A DNA stretch of 64,000 nt from CAMLIZ01 sp036231905 (GCF_036231905.1 NZ_JAZARE010000009.1:62001-126000); one strand, 5' to 3'; counted from the stretch's first letter, positions 53,254 through 62,556 are shown. The notes: generated from the letters alone by a model not told the origin. Numbers and translations: made by a program.

Positions 53254-56200
53254 TCAGCGCTGCGCCGTCAGCGTGCGGCAGCTGGCCTGCTGGCCATCGA
53301 CCATCGGCATGAGCGCGGGCACCAGCGTCTTCAGCAGCTGCGACGGCATGGCGCTGGTGAACTTGTAGCGTGCCGCGAAGGGCTCGTGCACGTAGGCCAT
53401 CATGGTGCCGTAGTAGCGGTCGCCGATGTAGAACACGAAGGTGGCGGTGCGGTTCACCACGCGGGAGGACACCAGCCGCCCGCCTGCGCCGTAGGTGTCG
53501 AAGCGGTGGTCGCCGGTGCCGGTCTTGCCACCCACCTGCGCCACGCTGCCGTCGCGCAGGGTGAAGGCGTTCTTCAGGCGCTTGGCAGTGCCTTCTTCCA
53601 CCACGCCGGCCAGCGCGTCGCGCACCGCGTCGGCCACCGCCACCGGCAGCAGGCGCTCGCCCTTGGAAGGCTGGCGGTCCATGCGGGTTTCGTAGGGCGT
53701 GCCGCGGGCGAACTCCACCGACTGCACCCGCACCACCGGCAGCCGCACACCGCGGTTGACGATGATGCCCATCAGCTCGGCCAGCGCCGCCGGCCGGTCG
53801 CCGGAGGCGCCCAGCGCCGCGGCGTAGGAGGGTGTGAGCGCCTCGAAGGGATAGCCCAGCCGCTTCCAGCGCTTGTGGATCTCGGCAAAGGCCTCCTGCT
53901 CCACCAGCTGGCGGATGCGCGAGTCCTGCGCGCCCTTGTGGCGGGTCTTGAACAGCCATTCGTACACGTCCTGGCGCTGCGCCTTGCTGGCGGCCACCAC
54001 CTCGCTGAAGGGCGCGCCCGGATGGTGGCGCAGGTAGCCCACCAGCCACAGCTCCAGCGGATGCAGGCCGGCGAGGTAGCCGCGGTCGGCCAGCGACCAG
54101 CGCTCGGGGCCGTACTTGTCATAGAGCGACTGCACGGTGCCGTCGCTGAGCTTGTCCTTGCCCAGGCGCTTGTCCAGGAACTCGTCCAGGTCCTGCGCAT
54201 CGGCGCTGGGCTCCAGGCCGAAGAAGGCGCTGGACAGGCGCACCGGCGTGGTCTTGCGCTGGAGCAGCAGCTCTTCCGCTTCCTCCGGCGTCTTGCCCTG
54301 GTACTTGCGGTAGAAGCGGGAGAGGAACTCGCGCCCCTCCTTATCGGCAAAGCGGGCCAGGTACTCGCGCCGCGCCGGGGCGTCCGGGTCGTCCAGCAGG
54401 GCGGCGCTGGCCTTGGCCGACTTGCTCATCACGTGGTAGACCACGTCGCGCATGATGCGGATGAACGATAGGTTCACCGAGTGTTTGAGCGCGTCGCGCA
54501 CCGAGTAGGACTTGAAGTCCTCCTCGCGTTCGAAGTTCACGAAGTGGTGCGCCCCCCCGCCGGTGAAGAAGGTTTCGCCCGGGCTGCCGGAATAGCTGCG
54601 CTCCATGGCCGCGTTCATCAGCGCCTTCAGGCTCTTGTCCTCGGCATGCAGCAGCTGCTCGCGCACCCAGCGGCCAAGCTGGTCCTTGGGGTGCACCTCC
54701 TCGGCCGCCAGCATGATGGGATCGAGCTGGCTCCACTTGGCATGCATCTCGGCGATCACCTCCAGGTAGGTGACCAGCGTGCGCAGCTTGGAGGTGGAGC
54801 CCAGGTCCAGGCGGGCGCCTTCGTTCAGGTCGAAGGGCTGGTCCACGTTGTCGGTCTGCACCCGCAGCAGGTTCACACCGTTGCCACGCTCGAACAGGGT
54901 GAAGCTGAAGACCAGCTTGCTGGTGTCGTCGCCTTCGTTGAGCAGGCGAAAGCCGTACAGGCCGGCGGCCTTGGCGGATTCCGGGTTCTTCAGGCTGCGC
55001 AGCAGCTGGGTGGCGGCCAGCTGCACCTGGCCGTCCAGCGTGCTGCGGGCTTGCAGGTCCAGGCGGTCCAGGTCGTAGGCACGTGCCACGTCCAGCAGGC
55101 CGGAGAGCTTGGCACGCACCGCGGTGGCGGCCTTGCGTTCCACGAAGGAGGCCGGTTCGTCGGGCGGTGTCTGCTGCTGCAGCTTCAGCTTGATCGGCAG
55201 GGCGGCATCGCGCAGCTCGGGTGGAATGATGCCGGCGTCGGCCATCACGCGCAGGTAGCTGTTGGCCAGCGGCGCCAGGTCGGCCTCGCCCTCCACCAGG
55301 TAGTGCGAGGGCCGGCGCTGGGCGATCATCAGCGACAGCGCCTGCTTGAAGGCCAGCGCCTGCTCCGGCAGCAGCGCATGCCGGAAGGCCAGCGAGCGGC
55401 GCTGCTGCGGTGTCAGTGAGCCCGGGCGGCCCAGGGGCTGGCGCAGCAGCCGGTTCACCTCGTCGAAGTCGCGCCCGTACCACGCCCACAGGCCGTCGCC
55501 CAGGCCGTTGACCTCGCCGAAGCCGGGCTTGGCCGACAAGGGCACGGTGTTGAGGTAGCTGGTGACCACGTGGCGGCGCCAGTTCAGCGTGTCCTCGCCG
55601 TCCAGGTAGGCGCGGATCGAGGCGGTGGCCATCTGGCGCAGCTTCTCGCGGCCGGAGTCGGTGCGGCCCTCCGGCGAATGGCGGTACTTCTCGATCTGGG
55701 TGGCCAGGGTGCTGCCGCCGGGCGCGTGATGGGAGTCGTCCACCAGGTGGCGCGCCTGGTCGAGCGCCGCCTTGGTGAAGCGGTCCCACTCCACCGCCGG
55801 GTTGCGCATCGGCCGGGACTCATCCAGCAGCTCCCGGTTCTCGATGAAGAGCAGGGCGTTCACCAGCACCGGCGGCACCGCTTCGAAACCGGGGTACACC
55901 CGCTCGGGGTAGTGCGCGGCATACAGCGGTTGGCCACGACAGTCGGCCAGCTGCAGGCCGGCCTGGTCCTTCTCGTGGTACGGGGCGAAGAGGCCGCGGT
56001 CGCGCAGGTCCAGCATGCGCGCCGACATGCGCGCCTGCGCCGTGACGCTGAACCCCTGGCTGCCCAGCCGCTCGATGAAACGCGGCAGCTGGTGGTAGCC
56101 CATGCGGGTGTCGTAGGGGCCGGGGCCGGGGAAGCGGATGGCCGGGCTAGGGCCGGGCTCCACCTTGAACGCCAGCTCCTGCGCCAGGCCGTGCAGCCGG

Positions 56201-56367
56201 GCCGCCTGGCGCCGCGAGGTCTGGAACTCGTCCACCACCACGGCCACCACGCCAAGCACCACGAGCAGCAGCAGCCATGGAAGCAGCTGACGGAATTTTT
56301 TCCAGGCAGACAAGGGCGCGGGGGACTGCACGAGCGAACGCGAACGCGAAGACGACAACATGACCAT
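53254..56367 (-). CDS. class A penicillin-binding protein (transglycosylase plus transpeptidase), long form
   Basis: A 1037-residue membrane protein with one N-terminal helix (~28-48). The GT51 domain has Glu176 in LLFIENRELLDES and HAPGGSTLATQIEKYRHSPEGR. The transpeptidase domain has its three motifs intact: Ser524 in GSTSKLRT (SxxK), Ser630 in KHSVN (SxN) and Lys948 in GKTGTG (KTG). The gap from SxN to KTG is 318 residues, far larger than the usual 100-150, so an insertion of unknown nature lies inside. It makes and cross-links peptidoglycan. ATG 56367 or 56361 are both possible. Divergent from metX. Confidence 0.88.
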   Translation of the reverse strand: MVMLSSSRSRSLVQSPAPLSAWKKFRQLLPWLLLLVVLGVVAVVVDEFQTSRRQAARLHGLAQELAFKVEPGPSPAIRFPGPGPYDTRMGYHQLPRFIERLGSQGFSVTAQARMSARMLDLRDRGLFAPYHEKDQAGLQLADCRGQPLYAAHYPERVYPGFEAVPPVLVNALLFIENRELLDESRPMRNPAVEWDRFTKAALDQARHLVDDSHHAPGGSTLATQIEKYRHSPEGRTDSGREKLRQMATASIRAYLDGEDTLNWRRHVVTSYLNTVPLSAKPGFGEVNGLGDGLWAWYGRDFDEVNRLLRQPLGRPGSLTPQQRRSLAFRHALLPEQALAFKQALSLMIAQRRPSHYLVEGEADLAPLANSYLRVMADAGIIPPELRDAALPIKLKLQQQTPPDEPASFVERKAATAVRAKLSGLLDVARAYDLDRLDLQARSTLDGQVQLAATQLLRSLKNPESAKAAGLYGFRLLNEGDDTSKLVFSFTLFERGNGVNLLRVQTDNVDQPFDLNEGARLDLGSTSKLRTLVTYLEVIAEMHAKWSQLDPIMLAAEEVHPKDQLGRWVREQLLHAEDKSLKALMNAAMERSYSGSPGETFFTGGGAHHFVNFEREEDFKSYSVRDALKHSVNLSFIRIMRDVVYHVMSKSAKASAALLDDPDAPARREYLARFADKEGREFLSRFYRKYQGKTPEEAEELLLQRKTTPVRLSSAFFGLEPSADAQDLDEFLDKRLGKDKLSDGTVQSLYDKYGPERWSLADRGYLAGLHPLELWLVGYLRHHPGAPFSEVVAASKAQRQDVYEWLFKTRHKGAQDSRIRQLVEQEAFAEIHKRWKRLGYPFEALTPSYAAALGASGDRPAALAELMGIIVNRGVRLPVVRVQSVEFARGTPYETRMDRQPSKGERLLPVAVADAVRDALAGVVEEGTAKRLKNAFTLRDGSVAQVGGKTGTGDHRFDTYGAGGRLVSSRVVNRTATFVFYIGDRYYGTMMAYVHEPFAARYKFTSAMPSQLLKTLVPALMPMVDGQQASCRTLTAQR

Positions 56368-56416
56368 ACCAAGAGCAGGCCGCAAACACTGTCGGCGCGG
56401 CGCTACACTTGCCGCC

Positions 56417-56475
56417 AACAGCGCCGATTTGTCCCGGCTTGCGGGCGCTTAAGAAATTCCGCTAAAGAGAGGCAC
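56417..56475 (+). promoter_or_regulatory. SAM-II-type riboswitch aptamer upstream of metX
   Basis: The leader carries the SAM-II core in the right order: GCGCCGATTT (56421-56430), TTGCGGGCGC (56439-56448) whose end pairs with the start as stem P1, an A-rich piece AAGAAATT and the conserved GCTAAA (56461-56466) followed by GAGAGG. These match the SAM-II consensus known from metX leaders. A TACACT -10 box lies just upstream (56404-56409). SAM binding would fold the pseudoknot and favour the terminator downstream. Confidence 0.75.
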
Positions 56476-56480
56476 GGCAC

Positions 56481-56522
56481 CACCCGGTCTCGACCCCACA
56501 GCGAGCCGGGTGTTCGTCTTTT
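56481..56522 (+). terminator. intrinsic terminator of the metX leader
   Basis: Arms CACCCGG and CCGGGTG with an inner CTCG/CGAG pair (one T bulge) and nine-base loop at 56481-56512, followed by TTCGTCTTTT. It sits between the riboswitch aptamer and the metX ATG at 56540, so it must be read through for expression. No T-run is found on the other strand. Confidence 0.8.
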
Positions 56523-56539
56523 GCAAGCCGTTGTTTTCC

Positions 56540-57676
56540 ATGTCCCCTTCGGTTGGACACGTCGTACCGCAGCAGCTTGACTTCAGCGAGCCCCTGCCGC
56601 TGAAGAGCGGCGCACGCCTCCTCGACTACACCCTGGTCTACGAGACCTACGGCAAGCTCAATGCCGACAAGAGCAACGCGGTGCTGGTGTGCCACGCGCT
56701 CAACGCCTCCCACCATGTGGCCGGCACGTATGAAGGCCAGCCGCGCAGCGAGGGCTGGTGGGACAACCTGGTGGGCCCGGGCAAGCCGCTGGACACGAAC
56801 CGGTTCTTCGTGATCGGCGTCAACAACCCCGGCTCCTGCTTCGGCTCCACCGGCCCCATGCACCCCAACCCGGCCACCGGCCAGCCGTATGGGGCGGACT
56901 TCCCGGTGGTGACGGTGGAAGACTGGGTGGACGCGCAGGCCCGCCTGCTGGACCGGCTGGGCATCGGCCAGCTGGCCGCCGTGCTGGGCGGCAGCCTGGG
57001 CGGCATGCAGGCGCTGAGCTGGGCGCTGCGTTACCCCGAGCGCCTGCGCCACTGCATCGGCGTGGCCACCGCGCCCAACCTGTCGGCGCAGAACATCGCC
57101 TTCAACGAGGTGGCCCGGCGCGCCATCGTCACCGACCCGGACTTCCATGGCGGCCACTTCTATGCCCATGGCGTGGTGCCGCGGCGCGGCCTGCGCGTGG
57201 CGCGCATGATCGGCCACATCACCTACCTGTCCGACGACGTGATGGCCAGCAAGTTCGGCCGCGAGCGCCAGGCCGATGCCAAGGGCTACAGCACCCACGA
57301 CATCGAGTTCCAGGTGGAGAGCTACCTGCGCCACCAGGGGGACAAGTTCAGCGACTACTTCGACGCCAACACCTACCTGCTCATCACCCGGGCGCTGGAC
57401 TACTTCGACCCCGCCCGCGAGCACGGCGGCGACCTGGCCGCGGCCTTTGCGGTGGCGAAGGCGAAGTTCCAGCTCGTGAGCTTCAGCACCGACTGGCGCT
57501 TCTCGCCAGCGCGCTCGCGGGAGATCGTGAAGGCCCTGGTCGACAACCGCATCGACGTGAGCTATGCCGAAATCGACGCGCCGCACGGCCACGACGCCTT
57601 CCTGCTGGACGACCCGCGGTACCACGGCGTGCTGCGGGCGCGCTTCGACCTGATCGCGCAGGAGTTTGGTGCCTGA
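56540..57676 (+). CDS. metX: homoserine O-acyltransferase
   Basis: A 378-residue alpha/beta-fold acyltransferase, first committed step of methionine synthesis. Nucleophile Ser152 in LGGSLGGMQAL, acid in STDWRFSP and His in APHGHDAFLL complete the triad; NNPGSCFGSTGP and DFHGGHFY are family segments. MetX enzymes use acetyl-CoA or succinyl-CoA; many of those paired with MetW use succinyl-CoA, so the acyl donor is open. ATG 56540 follows a leader with a SAM-II riboswitch and a terminator. metW begins one base after its stop. Confidence 0.96.
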   Translation: MSPSVGHVVPQQLDFSEPLPLKSGARLLDYTLVYETYGKLNADKSNAVLVCHALNASHHVAGTYEGQPRSEGWWDNLVGPGKPLDTNRFFVIGVNNPGSCFGSTGPMHPNPATGQPYGADFPVVTVEDWVDAQARLLDRLGIGQLAAVLGGSLGGMQALSWALRYPERLRHCIGVATAPNLSAQNIAFNEVARRAIVTDPDFHGGHFYAHGVVPRRGLRVARMIGHITYLSDDVMASKFGRERQADAKGYSTHDIEFQVESYLRHQGDKFSDYFDANTYLLITRALDYFDPAREHGGDLAAAFAVAKAKFQLVSFSTDWRFSPARSREIVKALVDNRIDVSYAEIDAPHGHDAFLLDDPRYHGVLRARFDLIAQEFGA

Positions 57677-57677
57677 G

Positions 57678-58262
57678 ATGAGCGAGAGAAAAGACCTGGA
57701 ACTGATCGCCGAGATGGTCCCGGAGGGCTCGAGGGTGCTGGACCTCGGCTGCGGCACCGGCGAGCTGCTGGCCCACCTGTGCAAGCACCGCGGCTGCTCG
57801 GGTTATGGCATCGAGATCGCGGACGCCAACGTGCTGGCCTGCACCCAGCGCGGCGTCAATGTGATCCAGCTCAACCTGGAAGAAGGCCTGGCGCTGTTCG
57901 ACGACCGCAGCTTCGACGTGGTGCTGCAGCTGGACACGCTGCAAAACCTGCGCAACACCGAGAAGATGCTGATCGAGACGGCGCGGGTGGGCCGCATCGG
58001 CATCGTGAGCTTTCCCAACTTCGCCCACTGGCCCAACCGCTTCGCCATCTTCCGCGGCCGCATGCCGGTGACCAAGACCTTGCCGTACCAGTGGTACGAC
58101 ACACCCAACATCCGGGTGGGCACCTATGCGGACTTCGAGGTGCTGGCGCGCAAGAACGGCTTGCGGGTGCTGGACAGCTTCGGCTTGGCACACGGAGAAC
58201 CGATCCGCCGCTGGCCCAACCTGCGGGCGGCGACGGCGGTGTTCAAGTTCGACCGGGGCTGA
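57678..58262 (+). CDS. metW: methionine biosynthesis protein MetW
   Basis: A 194-residue MetW protein with a methyltransferase-like fold: VLDLGCGTGELLAHL as motif I, IVSFPNFAHWPNRF and GRMPVTKTLPYQWYDTPNIR as family blocks. It works with MetX in methionine synthesis; MetW has been reported to be needed for, or to activate, MetX in several bacteria. ATG 57678 is one base after the metX stop, so both are translated from one message controlled by the riboswitch. Confidence 0.96.
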   Translation: MSERKDLELIAEMVPEGSRVLDLGCGTGELLAHLCKHRGCSGYGIEIADANVLACTQRGVNVIQLNLEEGLALFDDRSFDVVLQLDTLQNLRNTEKMLIETARVGRIGIVSFPNFAHWPNRFAIFRGRMPVTKTLPYQWYDTPNIRVGTYADFEVLARKNGLRVLDSFGLAHGEPIRRWPNLRAATAVFKFDRG

Positions 58263-58271
58263 GAAGAACGG

Positions 58272-58967
58272 TCACCACTTCGAGCGGTAATAGACCATCG
58301 GGCCGCCGTGTTTGGTGCGCAGCTGCAGCTGGGACGTGGAGCTCAGCTGCATGCCGAAGGCACCGCTGCGCATGTCGAAGCCCAGCTTGGACTTGTTTTC
58401 CCGGAACTGCAGCTCCACCCGGGCGTTGTACGAGCGGCGCTCGCTGGCCGGCGTGTTGGCTGACGCGTCGTAGGCGCTCCAGGCACCCACATCGACACGG
58501 CGGTCGCCCAGCCAGTTGGTGCGCAGGCGCACACCGACTTCGGGCACCAGCGTCGTGCCGGCAGTGCGCGGATCGACATAACCCACCGGGCTGCGGGCCA
58601 AGCCGTTCTGCACCGCGCCCATGCCCATGCTCAGGCCCACGGCGGCCCGGTTGCCGGCCGTCGGCGCCCAGTGCACATAACGCACCTGCACGGAGGATGT
58701 GTCGTTCCAGGGGGCTGCATCGGCCCGGACGGCGGGTTGCCGGCTGGTGACCTCCACCGCGGCGCGAGCTTGCTCGCGGTCGGTGCGCCACTGCGTCGGG
58801 CCGGTGGGCACTTCCGCGCTGGTGCTCGGCAGGGTGGCCAGGGCGTCGCGGCCCGGCTCCGCCCACACCGCCGTGCTCACCACCAGCAATGACAGCGCCG
58901 CGAGCACCGCGGCGACGTGACGCAACCGGGGATGGCTGTGTGCAAGGGCTGTCGACGGGGTGTTCAT
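58272..58967 (-). CDS. exported protein of unknown function
   Basis: A 231-residue protein with a Sec signal peptide (hydrophobic stretch 17-34, cleavage near VWA-EPG). The mature part has alternating polar/hydrophobic strands such as VQVRYVHWAP, VGVRLRTNWLG and RVELQFRENKSKLGFDMRSG, and ends YRSKW. Such composition suggests a small beta-barrel or a beta-sandwich outer-membrane associated protein. No family is recognised. It faces metW tail to tail, 9 bases away. Confidence 0.6.
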   Translation of the reverse strand: MNTPSTALAHSHPRLRHVAAVLAALSLLVVSTAVWAEPGRDALATLPSTSAEVPTGPTQWRTDREQARAAVEVTSRQPAVRADAAPWNDTSSVQVRYVHWAPTAGNRAAVGLSMGMGAVQNGLARSPVGYVDPRTAGTTLVPEVGVRLRTNWLGDRRVDVGAWSAYDASANTPASERRSYNARVELQFRENKSKLGFDMRSGAFGMQLSSTSQLQLRTKHGGPMVYYRSKW

Positions 58968-59079
58968 GGCACGTCTCACTGAGGTGGCATCAACCAATGG
59001 CAATCAGTGTGCGCGCCCGCCGCCGCCGTGTATGTCCGCCGGGTGTGCGACCTGTTGTAAGTAGGCGCTGACGCTGGCG

Positions 59080-59916
59080 CTACGGCAGCCGGGCGATGGG
59101 GGCCAGCGGCGGAAAGTCGGCCGGGCGTTTGTCCTTCCAGGCCGCGATGGCGCGGCCCATCTCTTCGACGTCGAAGATCGCGCTTTGCAGCAGCGTCATC
59201 TGCTGCAGGGCGGCGGCGGTGCCGTGGTCGCGCGCATGGTTGAGCGCCAGCTTGCTGCCGGCGATGGCCAGCGGGCTCTTGGCGGCAATCGCCTGGGCCA
59301 GCTCCCGCGCCCGCGCCCGCAGCGCCGCCGCGTCGGGCAACACCGCGTTGACCAGCCCCACCGCCAGCGCCCGGTCGGCGCCCAGCCGCTCGCCGGTGTA
59401 GGCCATCTCGCGCGCCACGCCGGGTGGCACGATCCTGGGCAGGCGCTGCAGCACGCCCAGGTCGGCGGCCATGCCGAGGTGGATCTCCTGCAGGGTGAAA
59501 AAAGCGTCGGCGCTGCACAGGCGGATGTCGGAAGCGCAGGCCAGGTCCAGGCCGCCGCCGATGCAGCCGCCCTGCACCGCGCAGATCACCGGGAAACGGG
59601 CTTCGTCCAGCACGTCGAAACAGGCCATCAGGCGCCGCAGCGATTCCTGGAAGCTCAGGCGGGCGCGTGCCGAGCGGGTGTCCAGCATGGCGTCGTCGGC
59701 GCCGAACACGTCCAGCGCCATGCCGGCCGAAAAGTGCTTGCCGGTGGAGCTGATCACCAGCACGCGCGCCTGGCCCTCGTCCTGCAGGTCGCGTACCGCG
59801 TCGCGCAGGGCGGGAAAGAACGCGGGCGCCATGGTGTTCAGGCGGTCCGGCCGGTTCAGTTCCAGTTGGGCGATGCCGCTGGCGGCATCCAGTTGCAGGC
59901 TGAAGAAGTCGTTCAT
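59080..59916 (-). CDS. enoyl-CoA hydratase/isomerase family, dienoyl-CoA isomerase-like
   Basis: A 278-residue crotonase-fold protein. Oxyanion-hole segments HFSAGMALDVF and CAVQGGCIGGGLDLACASD; active-site stretch LQEIHLGMAADLGVLQRLP, where the acidic Glu and Asp positions match delta(3,5)-delta(2,4)-dienoyl-CoA isomerase (ECH1) rather than hydratases. Such enzymes help beta-oxidation of unsaturated fatty acids. The end WKDKRPADFPPL is conserved in bacterial isomerases. It is free-standing. Confidence 0.87.
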   Translation of the reverse strand: MNDFFSLQLDAASGIAQLELNRPDRLNTMAPAFFPALRDAVRDLQDEGQARVLVISSTGKHFSAGMALDVFGADDAMLDTRSARARLSFQESLRRLMACFDVLDEARFPVICAVQGGCIGGGLDLACASDIRLCSADAFFTLQEIHLGMAADLGVLQRLPRIVPPGVAREMAYTGERLGADRALAVGLVNAVLPDAAALRARARELAQAIAAKSPLAIAGSKLALNHARDHGTAAALQQMTLLQSAIFDVEEMGRAIAAWKDKRPADFPPLAPIARLP

Positions 59917-60041
59917 GGCGGGTGCAAAAGCAGCGGTGGTGCAGCGTAACCAATGGATTGGCCGCCACGGTCACCGAAGCGACAGCTCACCCCAGGAAAA
60001 CCGCCCTGGCCGGAGCCCGGCCGCTGCCTACACTCGCGCCC

Positions 60042-60914
60042 ATGCCTGCCCTTCAAACCGACGACGGCCTGCCCCTCCACCTGCGCCAGTGGGCGCCCGC
60101 GGGCTCCGTGGCGCGAGGCACCGTGCTCATCGTGCATGGGCTGGGTGAACACATCGGCCGCTACGAGCATGTGGCGGCCGCGCTCACGGCGGACGGCTGG
60201 CAGGTGGCCGGGTACGACCAGCGTGGCCACGGCGCTTCGGGTGGGCCGCGCGGCTCCATCGCCCGGCCCGACGACCTGCTGCGCGACCTGGCGCGGGTGA
60301 TCGACCTGCTGCGCGGGCAGGGCGCCGGCCCGCTGGTGCTGCTGGGCCACAGCATGGGCGGGCTGGTGGCCGGCCGCTTCGTGGCCGAAGGGCAGAATGC
60401 CCGCGCCGCCGACTGGTACCGGCCGGTGGACGCGCTGGTGATGTCCTCGCCCGCGCTGGACCCCGGCATGCGCGCCTGGCAGAAGGCGCTGCTGGCGGTG
60501 GCGGAACCGCTGTTTCCGGGCTTGGCCGCCGGCAACGGGTTGAACGCCGGCTGGATCTCGCGCGACCCGAAGGTCGTCGCGGCCTACAAGGCCGATCCGC
60601 TGGTGCACGATCGCATCGTGCCGCGCCTCGCGCGCTTCATCGTCGACGCAGGCCAACTGGTGCGCGAGCGCGCGCCGCACTGGGCGCTGCCCACCTTGCT
60701 GCTGTATGCCGGGGCCGACCGTTGCGTGGCGCCCGCCGGCAGCGCGGCCTTTGCCGCCGCAGCGCCGGCCGCCGTGGTCGAGAACCACTGCTACGCCGCG
60801 CTGTTCCACGAGATCTTCAACGAGCCTGAGCAGGCGCAGGTGCTGCAGCGGCTGGCCGACTGGCTGGACCGCCGGGTGCAGCAGCCGGCGCCGCTGGCAC
60901 GCGCCTCGGCCTGA
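60042..60914 (+). CDS. alpha/beta hydrolase, monoacylglycerol lipase/lysophospholipase-like
   Basis: A 290-residue hydrolase of the PldB/monoacylglycerol lipase group: VLIVHGLGEHIGRYEHVAAAL and GYDQRGHGASGG, nucleophile in LLGHSMGGLVAGRF, acid in YAGADRCVAP and a histidine in LFHEIFNEP. It probably splits lysophospholipids or monoglycerides. A -10 box TACACT lies at 60029-60034, only eight bases before the ATG, so the transcript is probably leaderless. The end of the dienoyl-CoA isomerase gene is divergent-side 125 bases away. Confidence 0.88.
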   Translation: MPALQTDDGLPLHLRQWAPAGSVARGTVLIVHGLGEHIGRYEHVAAALTADGWQVAGYDQRGHGASGGPRGSIARPDDLLRDLARVIDLLRGQGAGPLVLLGHSMGGLVAGRFVAEGQNARAADWYRPVDALVMSSPALDPGMRAWQKALLAVAEPLFPGLAAGNGLNAGWISRDPKVVAAYKADPLVHDRIVPRLARFIVDAGQLVRERAPHWALPTLLLYAGADRCVAPAGSAAFAAAAPAAVVENHCYAALFHEIFNEPEQAQVLQRLADWLDRRVQQPAPLARASA

Positions 60915-60982
60915 GGTGGGCGGGCCGGGCAACCCGGCTGCGCCAGGGGTTGATCGGGTGGTGTCCGCGGGGGGTGGCGCCC

Positions 60983-60988
60983 TACACT
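60983..60988 (+). promoter_or_regulatory. -10 box of the M20 peptidase gene
   Basis: TACACT, the same hexamer as found before the upstream hydrolase and metX, 31 bases before the ATG at 61019. No good -35 is visible. Confidence 0.35.
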
Positions 60989-61018
60989 GGCCGTTTCACC
61001 CAACGCCGTAGCCCGCCC

Positions 61019-62494
61019 ATGAACGCCCGTGACCCCCTGTTGCCGCTGCAGCCCGACGAGGCTGGTGCGCTGGCCGCTTTTGCCGAGCGCACCTGGGACG
61101 AAGAGATCGTTCCCGCGCTCACCCACTACATCGCCATCCCGGCCAAGAGCCCGATGTTCGATGCCGACTGGGCCGGCAACGGCCACATCGACCGCGTGGT
61201 GCGCGATGCCGCGGCCTGGGTTGAGAGCAAGAAGGTGGCGGGCCTGACGCTGGAGGTGATCCGCCTCGAAGGCCGCACGCCGCTGATCTACTTCGAGGTG
61301 CCCGCCACCAAGGCCGGCAGCACCGACACGGTGGTCATGTACGGCCACCTGGACAAGCAGCCGGAATTCAACGGCTGGCGCCGCGACCTCGGCCCCTGGA
61401 CGCCGAAGTACGAAGACGGCCTGCTCTATGGCCGTGGCGGCGCCGACGACGGTTATGCCATCTACGCCTCCATCACCGCACTGCTGGCGCTGGACAAGCA
61501 GGGCCTGCCGCGCCCGCGGGTGGTGGGCCTGATCGAGACCTGCGAAGAAAGCGGCTCCTTCGACCTGCCCGCCTACCTGGACCTGCTGCGCCCGCGCCTG
61601 GGGAACGTCAGCCTCGTGGTGTGCCTGGACTCCGGTGCCGGCAACTACGACCAGCTCTGGCTCACCACCTCGTTGCGCGGCAACATCACTGGCACGCTGA
61701 AGGTGGAGATCCTCACCGAAGGCATCCACTCCGGCGACGCCAGCGGCCTGGTGCCGTCCAGCTTCCGCATCCTGCGCCAGGTGCTGGACCGGCTGGAGGA
61801 CAGCAAGACGGGGCACCTGCTGCCCGAGAGCTTCCACTGCAACATCCCGGCCGACCGCATCGAGCAGGCCAAGGCCACCGCCGCCATCCTGGGCGACGAG
61901 GTGTGGAAGCGTTATCCCTGGGCCTGCGGCGCCGATGGCGGCCCCACGCTGCCAACCACCACCGACCCGGTGCAAGGCTTGCTGAACCGCACCTGGCGCC
62001 CCACCTTGAGCGTCACCGGCGTGGACGGCATGCCGGCACTGCAGAACGCGGGCAACGTGCTGCGGCCCTTCACCGCTTTCAAGCTCAGCCTGCGCCTGCC
62101 GCCGCTGGTGGACGCGAACGAAGCCGCGATGAAGCTCAAGGCCCTGCTGGAAGACAACGCACCCTACAACGCCAAGGTCACCTTCCAGCCCGACGGCCGC
62201 ATGAACGAATACGGTGCCACCGGCTGGAACGCCCCCGGCCTGGCCGGCTGGATGGAAAAGGCACTCAACGAAGCCTCTGTCGCCCACTTCGGTGAGCCGG
62301 TGGGCTACATCGGCCAGGGCGGCACCATCCCGCTGATGAACCTGCTGCAGCAAGGCTTCCCGAAGGCGCAGATGCTCGTGTGCGGCGTGCTCGGCCCCAA
62401 GAGCAATGCGCATGGGCCGAACGAGTTCCTGCACGTGCCCTATGGCAAGCGCCTCACGGCGGCGGTGGCCCAGGTGATCGCGGCGCATCCGTGA
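61019..62494 (+). CDS. M20-family metallopeptidase (carnosinase/DUG-like)
   Basis: A 491-residue M20 peptidase. Zinc-site motifs VMYGHLDKQPE (H), GRGGADDGYAIYA (bridging Asp), GLIETCEESGSFD (catalytic Glu pair) and CLDSGAG, plus a dimerisation domain and a C-terminal HGPNEFLHV (final His). It matches the carnosinase-like dipeptidase group. Cytosolic, no signal peptide. A bidirectional terminator follows the stop. Confidence 0.93.
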   Translation: MNARDPLLPLQPDEAGALAAFAERTWDEEIVPALTHYIAIPAKSPMFDADWAGNGHIDRVVRDAAAWVESKKVAGLTLEVIRLEGRTPLIYFEVPATKAGSTDTVVMYGHLDKQPEFNGWRRDLGPWTPKYEDGLLYGRGGADDGYAIYASITALLALDKQGLPRPRVVGLIETCEESGSFDLPAYLDLLRPRLGNVSLVVCLDSGAGNYDQLWLTTSLRGNITGTLKVEILTEGIHSGDASGLVPSSFRILRQVLDRLEDSKTGHLLPESFHCNIPADRIEQAKATAAILGDEVWKRYPWACGADGGPTLPTTTDPVQGLLNRTWRPTLSVTGVDGMPALQNAGNVLRPFTAFKLSLRLPPLVDANEAAMKLKALLEDNAPYNAKVTFQPDGRMNEYGATGWNAPGLAGWMEKALNEASVAHFGEPVGYIGQGGTIPLMNLLQQGFPKAQMLVCGVLGPKSNAHGPNEFLHVPYGKRLTAAVAQVIAAHP

Positions 62495-62512
62495 CCACCG
62501 CGTTCCAACAAC

Positions 62513-62541
62513 AAAAAGCCCGCCGGACGGCGGGCTTTTTT
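62513..62541. terminator. bidirectional intrinsic terminator
   Basis: AAAAAGCCCGCC and GGCGGGCTTTTT arms around GGAC, followed by a further T. It sits between the M20 gene (plus) and the convergent DUF4148 gene (minus) and can serve both. Confidence 0.93.
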
Positions 62542-62556
62542 CCGGGCGCTGGCGGC

